Notes: generated from the letters alone by a model not told the origin. Positions 47,203-58,809 are shown, numbered from the stretch's first letter. The stretch is 64,000 nt of DNA from Nemertoderma westbladi (GCA_032718475.1 JAUCBJ010001846.1:124001-188000); one strand, 5' to 3'. Made by a program: numbers and translations.

Positions 47203-48369
47203 ATGAAAAAAAGCACCATCCCCCTTCGTTTTGAGCCCCTTGACGATTTATTTCGGGCGAACCATGAACCCATTTATATGACATCCAGTTTTCAATTTAA
47301 ATCAGCAAAGGATGCTTGTGATCATTTTGTGCACGAAAAAAAAGGCTATATTTATTCTCGTTTCACCAACCCGAATGTTGAACTACTTGAAAAACGCTTA
47401 GCCGCGCTTGAAAATGCCAAGTGGTGCATCACCACCGCTTCGGGTATGTCTTCAATTTTAACGCTTTTTTTAATGCTACTAAAAGCGGGTGATCACATGG
47501 TGTGTTCAATTAATGTGTTTGGCTCGACCATTGCCCAAATTAAACATGTGCTGAGCCGTTTTGATATTTCATGTAGCTTTGTACAAGGGTGTGAGATTAA
47601 ACAATGGCAGCAGGCAGTGTTGCCCAATACTAAACTGTTTTTTTGTGAAACCCCCACCAACCCCTTGTGTCAAATTATTGACATTCAGGCACTTAGTGAG
47701 GTTTCCAATCATTGTAGGGCTTATTTGGTGGTGGATAATTGCTTTGCCACGCCTTTTTCTCAAAACCCCCTAAATTTAGGGGCTGATTTTGTGGTGCATT
47801 CTTTAACCAAACATATCGACGGCCATGGGCGTTGTTTGGGTGGTGCGATTTTAGGCAATGACAGCGAGGCGTATGAAACAATTTTTACATTCGCTCGCTG
47901 CGCAGGGGCCACGCTTAGTGCAATGAATGCGTGGTTGTTGTTGGATGGGCTAAGAACGCTTGCTGTTCGCTTAAAACATGAGTGTGAGTCAGCTATTGAA
48001 TTGGCTAGGTGGTTGGTTAAACAATCTCAAGTAAGTCGCGTGTATTACCCCGGCCTTGAAAACCACCCCCATCATCTGTTAGCGAAAAAACAGCAAACCA
48101 GTTTTGGCAATATTGTGGCCTTTGAAGTCAAAGGGGGTAGGCAGTTGGCATGGAAGCTAATTGATTCAACTAGCTTGCTTTCAATTACCGCCAATTTGGG
48201 GGATGTTAAAACAAGTATTACGCATCCTGCCACCACCACCCATGGTCGATTAACCGATCAAGAAAGAAAGAGGGCTGGTATTTTAGATAACTTAATTAGA
48301 ATCTCCGTTGGTTTAGAAGCCATTGAGGATATAACAGATGACCTGTCCAAAGCATTTAGTAAAATTTAA
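47203..48369 (+). CDS. metZ: O-succinylhomoserine sulfhydrylase
   Basis: This PLP enzyme makes homocysteine directly from O-succinylhomoserine and sulfide. The 388-residue gamma-family protein has YSRFTNPNVELLEKRLAALE, ASGMSSILT, the PLP Lys in VHSLTKHIDGHGR, and SVGLEAIEDI at the end. MetB and MetZ cannot be split by motif alone, but the purF-metZ neighbourhood is that of the sulfhydrylase in Pseudomonas (recall). Confidence 0.88.
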   Translation: MKKSTIPLRFEPLDDLFRANHEPIYMTSSFQFKSAKDACDHFVHEKKGYIYSRFTNPNVELLEKRLAALENAKWCITTASGMSSILTLFLMLLKAGDHMVCSINVFGSTIAQIKHVLSRFDISCSFVQGCEIKQWQQAVLPNTKLFFCETPTNPLCQIIDIQALSEVSNHCRAYLVVDNCFATPFSQNPLNLGADFVVHSLTKHIDGHGRCLGGAILGNDSEAYETIFTFARCAGATLSAMNAWLLLDGLRTLAVRLKHECESAIELARWLVKQSQVSRVYYPGLENHPHHLLAKKQQTSFGNIVAFEVKGGRQLAWKLIDSTSLLSITANLGDVKTSITHPATTTHGRLTDQERKRAGILDNLIRISVGLEAIEDITDDLSKAFSKI

Positions 48370-48379
48370 TCAACAAAGA

Positions 48380-49207
48380 TTACCGGCGAACAAACACCAT
48401 GCGGCCTGTTTTTTCATAAATGCCGCCGCTTACAACATGATTCAAAATGGCGTACTTTCTAAGCGGTGAAAATATAATACGGGCGTATCGCGTATTGTAA
48501 TGATGAGAGCTGTTAGGTTCTAAACTTACATTATTGCCTACGACGCATGAAATGGATAAGTTGGAAGGTAATGAGTTATTGCTGATGGTAAATTCTCCCT
48601 CGTTATCTCCAAATGCGCCACTAGTAGAACCTTCGTATGGGTTTGAAGAGACACAATATCCTCGTACCGTTACATTCGATTTAAGTATAATGTTTTTCCC
48701 GCTATTTGTGGTGCGACATCTTAATTCCATTTCATTAATAGATGCAATAATAGTTGAAGTAGCGTTAAAGTCAGGTACTTCTTCACAATAGCCTTGTTGA
48801 TTAGCTAAAAAAAGTGACTCATAGTTATGCGATTTGCTAGTGCCGTCTACGTTACGATTTAAGCAGTCGGGGTGATAAAGCCCAACAAAACACCACCATT
48901 CTAAGGTAATGGCACTGTGTAAGGAGCCTGAGGGGGTTTTGACCCCGTGCAGTTGAGATAAAATGCTAGCACTTGCGGGGTTGCTAAAGTTGATGATGGA
49001 GTCTTTGTTTGTGTCTCGGTTAAATACATGAATTCTTAAAAAACCATGGTCATCCTTGGCGTTATAATCCATATGAATGGTGGCACTTGATTGATTAATA
49101 GGATTGATGGCTGTGGTTTGAAGATAAAGCGCAAAGCCATGTGTGCTGGTTAAAAAAAGTAGGGCTGTGAGTGCTAATTTAAAAGGGGTTTTATACATGT
49201 TGAGCAT
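48380..49207 (-). CDS. Hypothetical secreted protein with six cysteines
   Basis: The 275-residue product has a signal peptide (KLALTALLFLTSTHGFA) and then a beta-rich, Asn/Ser-rich chain with six cysteines (WWC, HPDC, QGYC, LRC, RGYC, SISC) likely paired by disulfides in the periplasm. Alternative start at 49198. The first bases overlap the fmt 3' end, so it is probably co-transcribed with def-fmt. I do not recognise a family, and no membrane anchor follows the signal peptide. Confidence 0.6.
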   Translation of the reverse strand: MLNMYKTPFKLALTALLFLTSTHGFALYLQTTAINPINQSSATIHMDYNAKDDHGFLRIHVFNRDTNKDSIINFSNPASASILSQLHGVKTPSGSLHSAITLEWWCFVGLYHPDCLNRNVDGTSKSHNYESLFLANQQGYCEEVPDFNATSTIIASINEMELRCRTTNSGKNIILKSNVTVRGYCVSSNPYEGSTSGAFGDNEGEFTISNNSLPSNLSISCVVGNNVSLEPNSSHHYNTRYARIIFSPLRKYAILNHVVSGGIYEKTGRMVFVRR

Positions 49208-50141
49208 TTGTTTGTAATTGGTCTCCTGTTTTCATTGTACACCCCCGCAGAAAATTTTCACTACTTTGGGGTGATTTTGATGCTAACTGTAACTTTTCAA
49301 TCAACAATATACCCTCTATGCATTGAACACGAATATCTTTGGAATCGGTAATTTGTATGGTGCCGGGGGGTGTTGTGTTTGTTGAGGTGCCTTTTATTGC
49401 AGTGGCTTGGTGAATGATTACACGCTTTTTTTTCCAAAAACTAAAAGCCTTGGGCCACGGGTATAGGGCTTGTATTTGTTGTTGAATAAATTCTGCAGGT
49501 TTATTCCACTGGATCAGCCCATCAGTTTTTTGAAGTTTAGGGGCGTAGCTGGCCTGTTGGTGGTTTTGGCGTTGGGGGGTGAGTTGTTTTTTTTCAAGGC
49601 TATCAAGGGTTTGGATAATGGTTTGTTCAAGGGTTTGAGCGAGTTGTTCGCTTAGCGCTCCTGAATGCATAGAGGGGGTGATGTCAACGGGGTATTGAAT
49701 GAGAATATCGCCTTGATCAAGGTGGGTGTTCATTTGAATCCAGCTGATGCCAGTTTGGATATCACCATGAAGTATGGCGTTTTGGATGGGGGATGCCCCG
49801 CGCCACCTAGGCAAAAGGGATGCATGTGCGTTGACACAGCCTAGTTTAAAAGTATTTAAAACAGCCAAGGGTAGTAGCAGGCCGTAGGCAATTACCACCA
49901 TACAATCGGCTTGTAGTGATCGAAGTTGTGTTTGGGCTTGGGTATCTAGCTTTTGGGGTTGATAAAGGGGCAGTTGATGTTCTAGAGCGAGTTGTTTAAT
50001 AACATTGGGTTGTTTTTTAAGGCCGCGGCCATGTGGTCGGTCGGGCTGGGTGTAAACGGCTTGAATACGGTGATGGCTTTCAATTAGGGTTTTTAACGCC
50101 CCGTGGGCAAAGGCTGAGCTGCTGGCAAATACAATGTTCAT
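49191..50141 (-). CDS. fmt: Methionyl-tRNA formyltransferase
   Basis: Fmt formylates initiator Met-tRNA with 10-formyl-THF. The 316-residue product has the N-terminal formyltransferase fold with IAYGLLLP, VNAHASLLPRWRGASPIQNAIL (catalytic Asn-His region), GISWIQMN, and the C-terminal OB-like domain. It overlaps def by 4 nt, in the usual def-fmt pair. Confidence 0.96.
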   Translation of the reverse strand: MNIVFASSSAFAHGALKTLIESHHRIQAVYTQPDRPHGRGLKKQPNVIKQLALEHQLPLYQPQKLDTQAQTQLRSLQADCMVVIAYGLLLPLAVLNTFKLGCVNAHASLLPRWRGASPIQNAILHGDIQTGISWIQMNTHLDQGDILIQYPVDITPSMHSGALSEQLAQTLEQTIIQTLDSLEKKQLTPQRQNHQQASYAPKLQKTDGLIQWNKPAEFIQQQIQALYPWPKAFSFWKKKRVIIHQATAIKGTSTNTTPPGTIQITDSKDIRVQCIEGILLIEKLQLASKSPQSSENFLRGCTMKTGDQLQTNAQHV

Positions 50142-50623
50142 CCCTGTAGTTGGGTTAAAAATCGTACTCTGTCTGATTCGTTTAGATGATCAACAAACAG
50201 CCTGCCACTTAGGTGATCCATTTCATGTTGGATGCAAACGGCCTGAATGTCTTTGAAAGTATTGTGGTGTTTATTTTGGTTAATATCTTGCCAATGTAGG
50301 TCAATTTTTTGGGCACGAATGACGGGTGCTTGAAAACCGGGCACAGACAAACAGCCTTCTTGGTAGGCAATTTGTTCGTATTTGGCATAAATTTTGGGGT
50401 TGATAAAATAGGTAGGGCTTTTTTTATCTTCGCTTAAGTCCATGACAAATAGTTTTAACTGTTGGTTAACCTGTGTAGCGGCAAGCCCAATGCCACCAGC
50501 CTCATACATGGTGGCGGTCATATCACCAATTAATTGTTGTAAGGTGGTATCAAATTGTGTAATGCGTTTGGCTTTTAGGCGTAATCTTTCATCCGGGTAT
50601 TTTAGAATGTTAAGTATTGGCAT
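50138..50623 (-). CDS. def: Peptide deformylase
   Basis: Def removes the N-formyl group from new proteins. The 161-residue metalloprotease has all three motifs: GIGLAATQV, EGCLSVPG (metal Cys) and QHEMDHLSG (two metal His and catalytic Glu). It is divergent from dprA across only 16 nt, so the two genes must have overlapping promoters. Confidence 0.98.
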   Translation of the reverse strand: MPILNILKYPDERLRLKAKRITQFDTTLQQLIGDMTATMYEAGGIGLAATQVNQQLKLFVMDLSEDKKSPTYFINPKIYAKYEQIAYQEGCLSVPGFQAPVIRAQKIDLHWQDINQNKHHNTFKDIQAVCIQHEMDHLSGRLFVDHLNESDRVRFLTQLQG

Positions 50624-50639
50624 AATTAGGGATTTTTAA

Positions 50640-51749
50640 ATGGATACATTAAAAGCATATCTTCAGCTATCTTTAGCCAATGCGTCGATAGACTTTGTTA
50701 AGAGAGCATTAGCTCAATATAGCAGTCTTAGTAACTTTTTTGAAGACACCAAACACTGGCGAACCTTGGGGTTAACCGCCAAACAAGTTGATCGATTAAT
50801 GAATGTTAAAACTTCAGCCATTGAAAAGGCGCTGGTATGGTCGAGCCAGCATGATCAACACATTATTAGTTTTTTTGATGATCGCTATCCACCCCTTTTA
50901 AAGCAAATTAATGACCCACCTTTACTGATATATGCTTGGGGAGATGTTGTTTGTTTATCGCAGGCTTGTATAGCGGTTGTGGGAACGCGAGTGCCTTCAA
51001 AAGAGGGGGTTTATAATGCACGGTATTTTTCAGGTTATTTAGCGAAGTGTGGCTTTGTGATCAGCAGTGGTATGGCGCTTGGGGTGGATGGGTATGCCCA
51101 TCAAGGGGCGTTGGCTATGGGCAGAAAAACGGTTGCAGTGTTAGGTAGTGGTTTGCTAAAAGTTTACCCAAAAGCACATCAAACCTTGTTTGAGCAAATT
51201 AAAGAAAGTGGTGCGGTTATTTCAGAATACCCTTTAGATACACCGCCTGTTGCCAAAAATTTTCCTCGCCGAAATCGAATTATCAGTGGCTTAAGTTTGG
51301 GCACGCTAGTTGTTCAAGGGAAAGAAAAAAGCGGATCACTGATTAGCGCAAGGCTTGCTGCTCAGCAAGGTCGTCATGTGTGGGCGATTCCAGGTTCTAT
51401 TTATCAAACCCTTTCAAAAGGTGCTCATTATTTGATTCGAGAAGGGGCCATATTGGTGGACGAACCCCAACAAATTGTGGACGATTTAGCCCAAAATGGT
51501 CTTGTTGATGCTAGGCAAGTTGCTTGTGAGAAACCAAATAAAAAAGCGATTGATCCACAGCATTTAAAGGCACACCCTGTTTTGCATCACATTAGTGATT
51601 CACCGCTTGATGTTGATCAGTTGGTATTAGCGAGTCATTTAGCGGTTGATCAAGTGCTGACATCGCTCACAGTACTAGAAATGTTGGGGGTGGTTGAAAG
51701 GGTAGATCAAGGGTATATTTTGCAACATGTGCCTTCAGGTAATGGATAA
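50640..51749 (+). CDS. dprA: DNA processing protein DprA
   Basis: DprA protects incoming single-stranded DNA and loads RecA in natural transformation. The 369-residue product has an N-terminal helical part, the Rossmann-like core (AVVGTRVPSKEGV, SGMALGVDGYAHQGAL, LGSGLLKVYPKAH, SEYPLDTPP) and a C-terminal winged-helix region (HHISDSPLDVDQLV). Presence of dprA alone does not show competence, since many non-competent bacteria keep it. It is followed by topA. Confidence 0.94.
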   Translation: MDTLKAYLQLSLANASIDFVKRALAQYSSLSNFFEDTKHWRTLGLTAKQVDRLMNVKTSAIEKALVWSSQHDQHIISFFDDRYPPLLKQINDPPLLIYAWGDVVCLSQACIAVVGTRVPSKEGVYNARYFSGYLAKCGFVISSGMALGVDGYAHQGALAMGRKTVAVLGSGLLKVYPKAHQTLFEQIKESGAVISEYPLDTPPVAKNFPRRNRIISGLSLGTLVVQGKEKSGSLISARLAAQQGRHVWAIPGSIYQTLSKGAHYLIREGAILVDEPQQIVDDLAQNGLVDARQVACEKPNKKAIDPQHLKAHPVLHHISDSPLDVDQLVLASHLAVDQVLTSLTVLEMLGVVERVDQGYILQHVPSGNG

Positions 51750-51752
51750 ATG

Positions 51753-51782
51753 TTGTTTTCCAATAACTTTTATTATTACAAT
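51753..51782 (+). promoter_or_regulatory. Candidate promoter of topA
   Basis: TTGTTT at 51753-51758, an 18-bp spacer and TACAAT at 51777-51782, 40 nt before the topA start and just after the dprA stop. Confidence 0.4.
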
Positions 51783-51822
51783 GGGCATGAAAAATTAAAT
51801 TGGTCAAACATTATCACTTATT

Positions 51823-54147
51823 ATGAATCTTTTAATTGTTGAATCTCCCGCCAAAGGCAAAACAATTGAAAAGTTTTTGGGCAAAGGTTTCAAGGTGGTG
51901 TCTTCCATCGGTCATATACGTGATATTCCCAAAAAAGGCTTGGGCATTGATGTTGAAAACAATTTCACCCCTACCTATGAAATTTCCAGTGATAAAAAAA
52001 AACTGGTCAGTACCCTAAAAAGGGAAGTCAAAGCTGCGGGTGAAATTTACCTTGCAACGGATGATGATAGAGAAGGGGAAGCCATTGCTTGGCATTTGTG
52101 TCATGCTTTGTCGCTTGATCCGGCCACCACGTATCGCATTACTTTTAACGAGATCACAAAATCAGCCATTCAACAGGCTGTTCAAAACCCTAAAACCATT
52201 AACATGCAACTGGTTGATGCTCAAAAAGCAAGGCGTGTGATTGATCGATTAGTGGGGTATGAGCTTTCCCCTGTTTTGTGGAAAAAAATATCAGGGGCTC
52301 ATTCAGCAGGTCGTGTTCAATCGCCCACCATGCGCTTGGTGGTGGAACGAGAACGCCAGATCAACGAATTTAAGGTTGAATCAAGCTATGAGTGCCAAGC
52401 TCAGTTTTTAACTACCAATCAAGAAGCATTACATGCAAGCTGTTTGAAAAAATTGGGTAATCAGGGCGATGCTAAAACCCATATTCAAGCCCTAGGTGAA
52501 TGCAGCTTTCACATTAGTGATGTCCAGTCCAAACAAGCCTTTCGTCGCCCCGCAGCTCCCTTTACCACCTCATCGCTACAGCAAGAGGCCTCAAGCCGTT
52601 TAGGGTTTAGCGTGAAACAAACCATGACATTGGCGCAAAATTTATACCGCACAGGGCATATTACCTACATGCGAACCGATTCAGTTCATCTCTCTCAACA
52701 AGCGATCGATCAAGCCAAACAACACATTGTTGATACATGGGGTGAAAAATACTTAGCCAGCAAACAATACGCCAACAAAATTAGCAATGCGCAAGAGGCG
52801 CATGAAGCCATTCGCCCAACCGATATGCGGGCTCAAACGCCCGCAATTACAAGTGATAGTGAGTTAAAGCTTTACCAATTTATTTGGCGGCGGGCCTTAG
52901 CTTCCCAAATGAAGCCAGCTGAACTTACAAGAACTGATATCCTAATTGATAGCGACCAACCTAAAAAAACAGGGCAATTTAGGGCACGCGGAGAGGTGGT
53001 GATATTTGATGGGTATTTTACAGTTTACCCCTATGATCAGCTAAAAGATAAACACCTAACGAAGGTTGATCAAAACGAGGTGCTACTGCTTCAGTCAGCC
53101 GAAACCATCCAATTATTTTCACAGCCCAAAGGGCGCTACACAGAAGCAAGCCTTGTTAAAACCCTTGAAAAACTTGGCATTGGTCGACCATCCACCTATG
53201 CCTCAATGGTTTCTACCGTGCAAGAGCGAAGCTATGTGGTGAAACAAGACGTACAACCCAAAACACGTTTGATTGATAAAATGACTTTAATAGCGGGTAA
53301 ATTTGAACAGAAACAACAAGAGAAACCCTATGGCGGGGAGAAAAACAAACTCATGCCCACACCGTTGGCGGATTTAACGGCTGATTTTTTAATCAACCAA
53401 TTTAACACGGTGGTGGACTATCAATTCACCGCTGATTTAGAAACACAGTTTGACCAAATTTCTCTCGGTAAACTCACATCACAACAAGTTTTAGAATCGT
53501 TCTATAGTGATTTCCACGCCACTGTTGTTGAGGCAGAAAAGCTAAAAAAAGAAGATGTCTCACAAGCAAGACAACTTGGCATTCACCCTAAAACAAATCG
53601 ACCCATCAGCGTGCGGTTGGGCCGTTTTGGCCCCTTTGTGCAAATGGGTTTAGCAGAGGATGAAGAAAAACCCGTTTTTGCCAGTTTGCCTGAGGATATT
53701 GCCATCGGTGATATCACCTTAGCGCACACACTAACCTTATTTGAACTACCCAAAGAGTTGGGTAAAAATAAACAAGGGGATGTTATTTCAACCAACCGAG
53801 GTCGTTTTGGGCCGTACGTGAAATATGGCACTAATTTTGTCTCAATTAAAGATCACGACCCACACACTATCACGCTCGAAACAGCCTTAGAATTGATTGA
53901 AGCAAAAATTAAAGCCGATCAAGCTAAAATGATCAAAGTATTTGAAGGCAGTGACATTAAAATACTTGATGGTCGCTTTGGCCCTTACATTACCAACGGC
54001 AAGAAAAAACGGTCAGAACAGGTCAACGTTTCGGTTAAAAAAGCTTTTCCAGATTTAGATGATCCTAAAACCTTAACATTAGAACAATGCCAGGCCATTA
54101 TTAAAAATCCACCCCCCAACAAAACCGCGCCCAAAAAAACGGGCTAG
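51823..54147 (+). CDS. topA: DNA topoisomerase I
   Basis: TopA relaxes negative supercoils. The 774-residue type IA enzyme has the Toprim domain (LLIVESPAKGKTIEKFLG, DDDREGEAIAWH), the catalytic Tyr282 in GHITYMRTDSVHLS, and KTLEKLGIGRPSTYAS. The C-terminus carries three GRFGPY/F repeats at about 600, 660 and 717 (Toprim_Crpt type). No zinc-ribbon CxxC pairs are present, unlike E. coli TopA, so DNA capture relies on the repeat type. Confidence 0.97.
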   Translation: MNLLIVESPAKGKTIEKFLGKGFKVVSSIGHIRDIPKKGLGIDVENNFTPTYEISSDKKKLVSTLKREVKAAGEIYLATDDDREGEAIAWHLCHALSLDPATTYRITFNEITKSAIQQAVQNPKTINMQLVDAQKARRVIDRLVGYELSPVLWKKISGAHSAGRVQSPTMRLVVERERQINEFKVESSYECQAQFLTTNQEALHASCLKKLGNQGDAKTHIQALGECSFHISDVQSKQAFRRPAAPFTTSSLQQEASSRLGFSVKQTMTLAQNLYRTGHITYMRTDSVHLSQQAIDQAKQHIVDTWGEKYLASKQYANKISNAQEAHEAIRPTDMRAQTPAITSDSELKLYQFIWRRALASQMKPAELTRTDILIDSDQPKKTGQFRARGEVVIFDGYFTVYPYDQLKDKHLTKVDQNEVLLLQSAETIQLFSQPKGRYTEASLVKTLEKLGIGRPSTYASMVSTVQERSYVVKQDVQPKTRLIDKMTLIAGKFEQKQQEKPYGGEKNKLMPTPLADLTADFLINQFNTVVDYQFTADLETQFDQISLGKLTSQQVLESFYSDFHATVVEAEKLKKEDVSQARQLGIHPKTNRPISVRLGRFGPFVQMGLAEDEEKPVFASLPEDIAIGDITLAHTLTLFELPKELGKNKQGDVISTNRGRFGPYVKYGTNFVSIKDHDPHTITLETALELIEAKIKADQAKMIKVFEGSDIKILDGRFGPYITNGKKKRSEQVNVSVKKAFPDLDDPKTLTLEQCQAIIKNPPPNKTAPKKTG

Positions 54148-54172
54148 TTCAAAAAAATAACGGGAGATCATC

Positions 54173-54646
54173 ATGCCATTTGTCAGTATTTTAATGGGAT
54201 CAAGTTCCGATAAGCCACAAGTTCAAGCAACCTTAAATGTGTTGGATCAATTTGGGATTGTTTATGAGCATCGGGTATTATCAGCCCATCGCACCCCGGA
54301 TGAAACCAAAACCTATGTGCAAGATGCCGATAAACGCGGCTGTGCCGTATTTATTGCCGCCGCCGGCATGGCGGCACATTTGGCAGGGGCTGTAGCAGCT
54401 ACCACCATCAAGCCTGTGATTGGCATTCCAATGGATGCTAGTCTAAATGGACTAGATGCTTTGCTTTCCACCGTGCAAATGCCGGGGGGCGTTCCTGTTG
54501 CCACCGTTGCCATTGGCAAAGCGGGGGCAAAAAATGCTGCTTATTTGGCCTTGCAAATTTTGGGGCTTTCAAATCCAGAGCTGCAAAATGCATTACTTAA
54601 GCAGCGCCAGATAGAAAGGAAAAAAATTCTTGCCTTTAATACCTAA
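54173..54646 (+). CDS. purE: N5-carboxyaminoimidazole ribonucleotide mutase
   Basis: PurE moves CO2 from the N5 to the C4 position in purine synthesis. The 157-residue protein has [22 protein letters not shown] (catalytic His), [15 protein letters not shown] and the substrate loop [13 protein letters not shown], all of class I PurE. The usual partner purK is not adjacent. An apparent ribosome site (CGGGAG) precedes the ATG. Confidence 0.96.
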   Translation: MPFVSILMGSSSDKPQVQATLNVLDQFGIVYEHRVLSAHRTPDETKTYVQDADKRGCAVFIAAAGMAAHLAGAVAATTIKPVIGIPMDASLNGLDALLSTVQMPGGVPVATVAIGKAGAKNAAYLALQILGLSNPELQNALLKQRQIERKKILAFNT

Positions 54647-54666
54647 AAAAGTAAGCAAAGATAAAG

Positions 54667-55116
54667 ATGGCTCAATCTGTTAAACAAGAACACCCCAGTA
54701 ACATAATAGGGATTGAACTTAGAACTAATAATCAACAGGCTTTTGATACAATACCTCTCTTTTGGGAACAATTTTTTTCCAACAATTGTTTAGAAAAAAT
54801 ACCCAACAAGCAATCAGAAAACATTTTTGCGGTGTACATAAATTTTGAAAATGAAGGTCAAAATAACAAGGGTGAATATTCGCTGATTATTGGTGCCCAA
54901 GTTGTTGATTTAAAAACTATTCCAGACGGGTTTATTTCAACCATTATTCCGCCTTCCAACCGAAAAGTATTTGAAGTCGAGAAAGGTCGAAGCCAAAAGG
55001 TTGGCGAAAAATGGCAAGAAATTTGGAAAATCGATACGCTTGAAAAAACCTTTATTTGTGACTATGAATTGTATAAGCCATCGGGTGAAATTGCCATTTA
55101 TGTGGGTGTAAAATAG
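54667..55116 (+). CDS. GyrI-like effector-binding domain protein
   Basis: The 149-residue protein resembles the stand-alone GyrI-like/AraC effector-binding (SBD) fold: NIIGIELRTNNQQAFDTIPLFWEQF at the start (given in parts: NIIGIELRTNN, TIPLFWEQF), a central IFAVYINFE strand, and the C-terminal TFICDYELYKP ... IAIYVGVK. Such proteins bind small hydrophobic or cationic ligands; some inhibit gyrase. The ligand is unknown. It lies 20 nt after purE on the same strand. Confidence 0.75.
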   Translation: MAQSVKQEHPSNIIGIELRTNNQQAFDTIPLFWEQFFSNNCLEKIPNKQSENIFAVYINFENEGQNNKGEYSLIIGAQVVDLKTIPDGFISTIIPPSNRKVFEVEKGRSQKVGEKWQEIWKIDTLEKTFICDYELYKPSGEIAIYVGVK

Positions 55117-55182
55117 TTCTGGTTTATCACCAAGTTAAAGTCCCCATCTTTATGGTTATAGGGATATTGTAAAGGCGTTATA

Positions 55183-55896
55183 TTATTCTGTTGGCTTATT
55201 CTTTTTAAAAATATTCCACAACCAAAATTGCTTCACATAAAGTATTTGTCTGATGGGTGTATCAATAACGATTAATAAAAATCCGATAGACAGCAAACAC
55301 CACACAGCTGGAAATTCGTTGGGATCACCATTAGTAAGTAAATAACTTAGGCCAACCCCCGCGATCAAATGGTAAAGTGTGGTTCGCCATGATCCATAGA
55401 GTAGGGGCATTATGAAAGCGGCAAACATATAAATATTTGGTGTTAATACATTAAATGGAATATGCCATGCGATATGCCAGCTACCTGAAACAGAGCATAG
55501 TATTTTTCCGCACAAATAGTCTCCAATTTGACATGGGGGCGCCCAGCTGAATGGATATAATCGTATTAAAAGTAAAATGGATGCGATAAAACAAACAATA
55601 TAAACAGGTCTCTGAATTTTTTGACGAATATCATTCGGGATAAAATGCATAGAGATAGCATTGATAAAAAATACTTGAAACGTAATATGCAAATAACCTA
55701 ATAAAGTGGCTAGTTGATTAGCAGGGTTATTACACTGGTCAATCACAGAATAGGTATAAGCCTGCAACAATTCCATTAAGGAAAAATAGATCAGCGTTAC
55801 CCAAATAGCCGGCGGTTCTTTCTTGTACGCTGCATAGCTAGCACCTGCAATACCGGCTGCACCCATCACTAATGATGCTTCACCACTCCAACACAT
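55183..55896 (-). CDS. DUF5765 multi-pass membrane protein
   Basis: The 237-residue protein has about seven membrane helices and the distinctive start MCWSGEAS, the MELLQAYTYSVIDQC segment, TLLGYLHITFQVFFINA, and CGKILCSVSGSWHIAWHIP. These match DUF5765 as I recall it. No function is established; conserved Cys and His pairs suggest a redox or metal site, which is speculation. It faces the GyrI-like gene convergently and is followed on its own strand side by trxB. Confidence 0.7.
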   Translation of the reverse strand: MCWSGEASLVMGAAGIAGASYAAYKKEPPAIWVTLIYFSLMELLQAYTYSVIDQCNNPANQLATLLGYLHITFQVFFINAISMHFIPNDIRQKIQRPVYIVCFIASILLLIRLYPFSWAPPCQIGDYLCGKILCSVSGSWHIAWHIPFNVLTPNIYMFAAFIMPLLYGSWRTTLYHLIAGVGLSYLLTNGDPNEFPAVWCLLSIGFLLIVIDTPIRQILYVKQFWLWNIFKKNKPTE

Positions 55897-55928
55897 AGAG
55901 AACCTCCAATCTAAATAAAAATATTTTT

Positions 55929-57577
<1,649 letters not shown>

Positions 57578-57621
57578 TTTGTGTTATTTTTTGTGACTAA
57601 AACGATTTAATATTATCATAA

Positions 57622-58809
57622 ATGCAACACTTTTTTCGGGGTAAGAACATTTTAATTGGAATCACCGGTAGCATTGCGGCTTATAAAATACCCCAATTGG
57701 TTGATCAGTTTGTGCAATTGGGGGCTTGTGTGCGGGTAGTGTTGACTAAAAACGCCCGCCATTTTGTTGCCCCACTGGCCTTACAAGCCTTGGGTGCCCA
57801 AATTGTGCGGGATGACTTATTTGATTTAGAGGCAGAACGCGCCATGAGCCACATGCAACTAGCCAAATGGTGCGATGGCATTGTAATTGTGCCTTGTTCT
57901 GCCAATACGCTAAGCGCCCTTTCACAGGGTTTGGCCAATAATTTGCTTACAACTACTCTATTAGCCAGTCGAGCCCCAGTTGCGATTGTGCCTGCCATGA
58001 ATCAAGCCATGTGGGGAGCGACTGTTATTCAAGCGCATGTTCAAAAATTAAAAAAGCGTGATGTTCAAATAATCGGCCCCGTTTGTGGCTTGCAGGCTTG
58101 TGGTGATGAAGGTGAAGGGCGCATGACGGATATTCCCACTATTTTATTGCATTTGGTGGGGTTGTTTGTGCCTAAGATTCTAACGGGCAAAAAAGTAGTG
58201 GTTAGTGCGGGGGGCACAACAGAGCCAATTGATCCTGTGCGTTTTATAACCAACCGAAGTTCAGGGAAAATGGGGCTGGCCATGGCTAATGCAGCTGTGA
58301 ATTTAGGGGCTAATGTTTGTTTAGTTACAGGCCATGTGTGGGCAGGTTTGCCTCATATTGCACATGAACAGGTGTGCGTAAAAACAGCCAAACAAATGCA
58401 ACATGTGGTGCAGGAAAAGTTAATAGATGCCGATGTTTTTATCTCCGCTGCTGCTATTGCAGATTACAGGCCTACAAAGGTTTCACATGACAAATTAAAG
58501 AAACAAAAAGACTTGTGGAACATTGAATTAACAAAAAATGCAGATGTGTTGTCCATGATGGTAAAACAATTTCCCAATGTATTGTGTGTGGGTTTTGCCG
58601 CTGAAACAGATAGTAGCCAAGCCCTTATAAAGATGAAAAATAAGGGGCTTGATATGTTGGTGGTTAATGAAGTAGGACATAACCAAGGCTTTGAATTGGA
58701 TGAAAATACGGTTAATGTGTTGGTAAAGGATAAGGTTATTCCATTACCCAAGTCGTCAAAATTTTCCCTTTCGCACGGTATTTGGCAGGTTTTAGTTAAA
58801 GGTGTTTAA
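57622..58809 (+). CDS. coaBC: Bifunctional phosphopantothenoylcysteine decarboxylase / synthase
   Basis: CoaBC performs the second and third steps of CoA synthesis. The 395-residue product has the flavodoxin-like CoaC domain (LIGITGSIAAYKIP, MSHMQLAKW with the catalytic His, VPAMNQAMW and a catalytic CGDEGEGRM segment). The CoaB domain follows (VSAGGTTEPIDPVRFITNRS, SSGKMG, KLKKQ loop, GFAAET). With coaX at 9211 it covers the route to phosphopantetheine. It is the last core gene before the phage remnant. Confidence 0.96.
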   Translation: MQHFFRGKNILIGITGSIAAYKIPQLVDQFVQLGACVRVVLTKNARHFVAPLALQALGAQIVRDDLFDLEAERAMSHMQLAKWCDGIVIVPCSANTLSALSQGLANNLLTTTLLASRAPVAIVPAMNQAMWGATVIQAHVQKLKKRDVQIIGPVCGLQACGDEGEGRMTDIPTILLHLVGLFVPKILTGKKVVVSAGGTTEPIDPVRFITNRSSGKMGLAMANAAVNLGANVCLVTGHVWAGLPHIAHEQVCVKTAKQMQHVVQEKLIDADVFISAAAIADYRPTKVSHDKLKKQKDLWNIELTKNADVLSMMVKQFPNVLCVGFAAETDSSQALIKMKNKGLDMLVVNEVGHNQGFELDENTVNVLVKDKVIPLPKSSKFSLSHGIWQVLVKGV

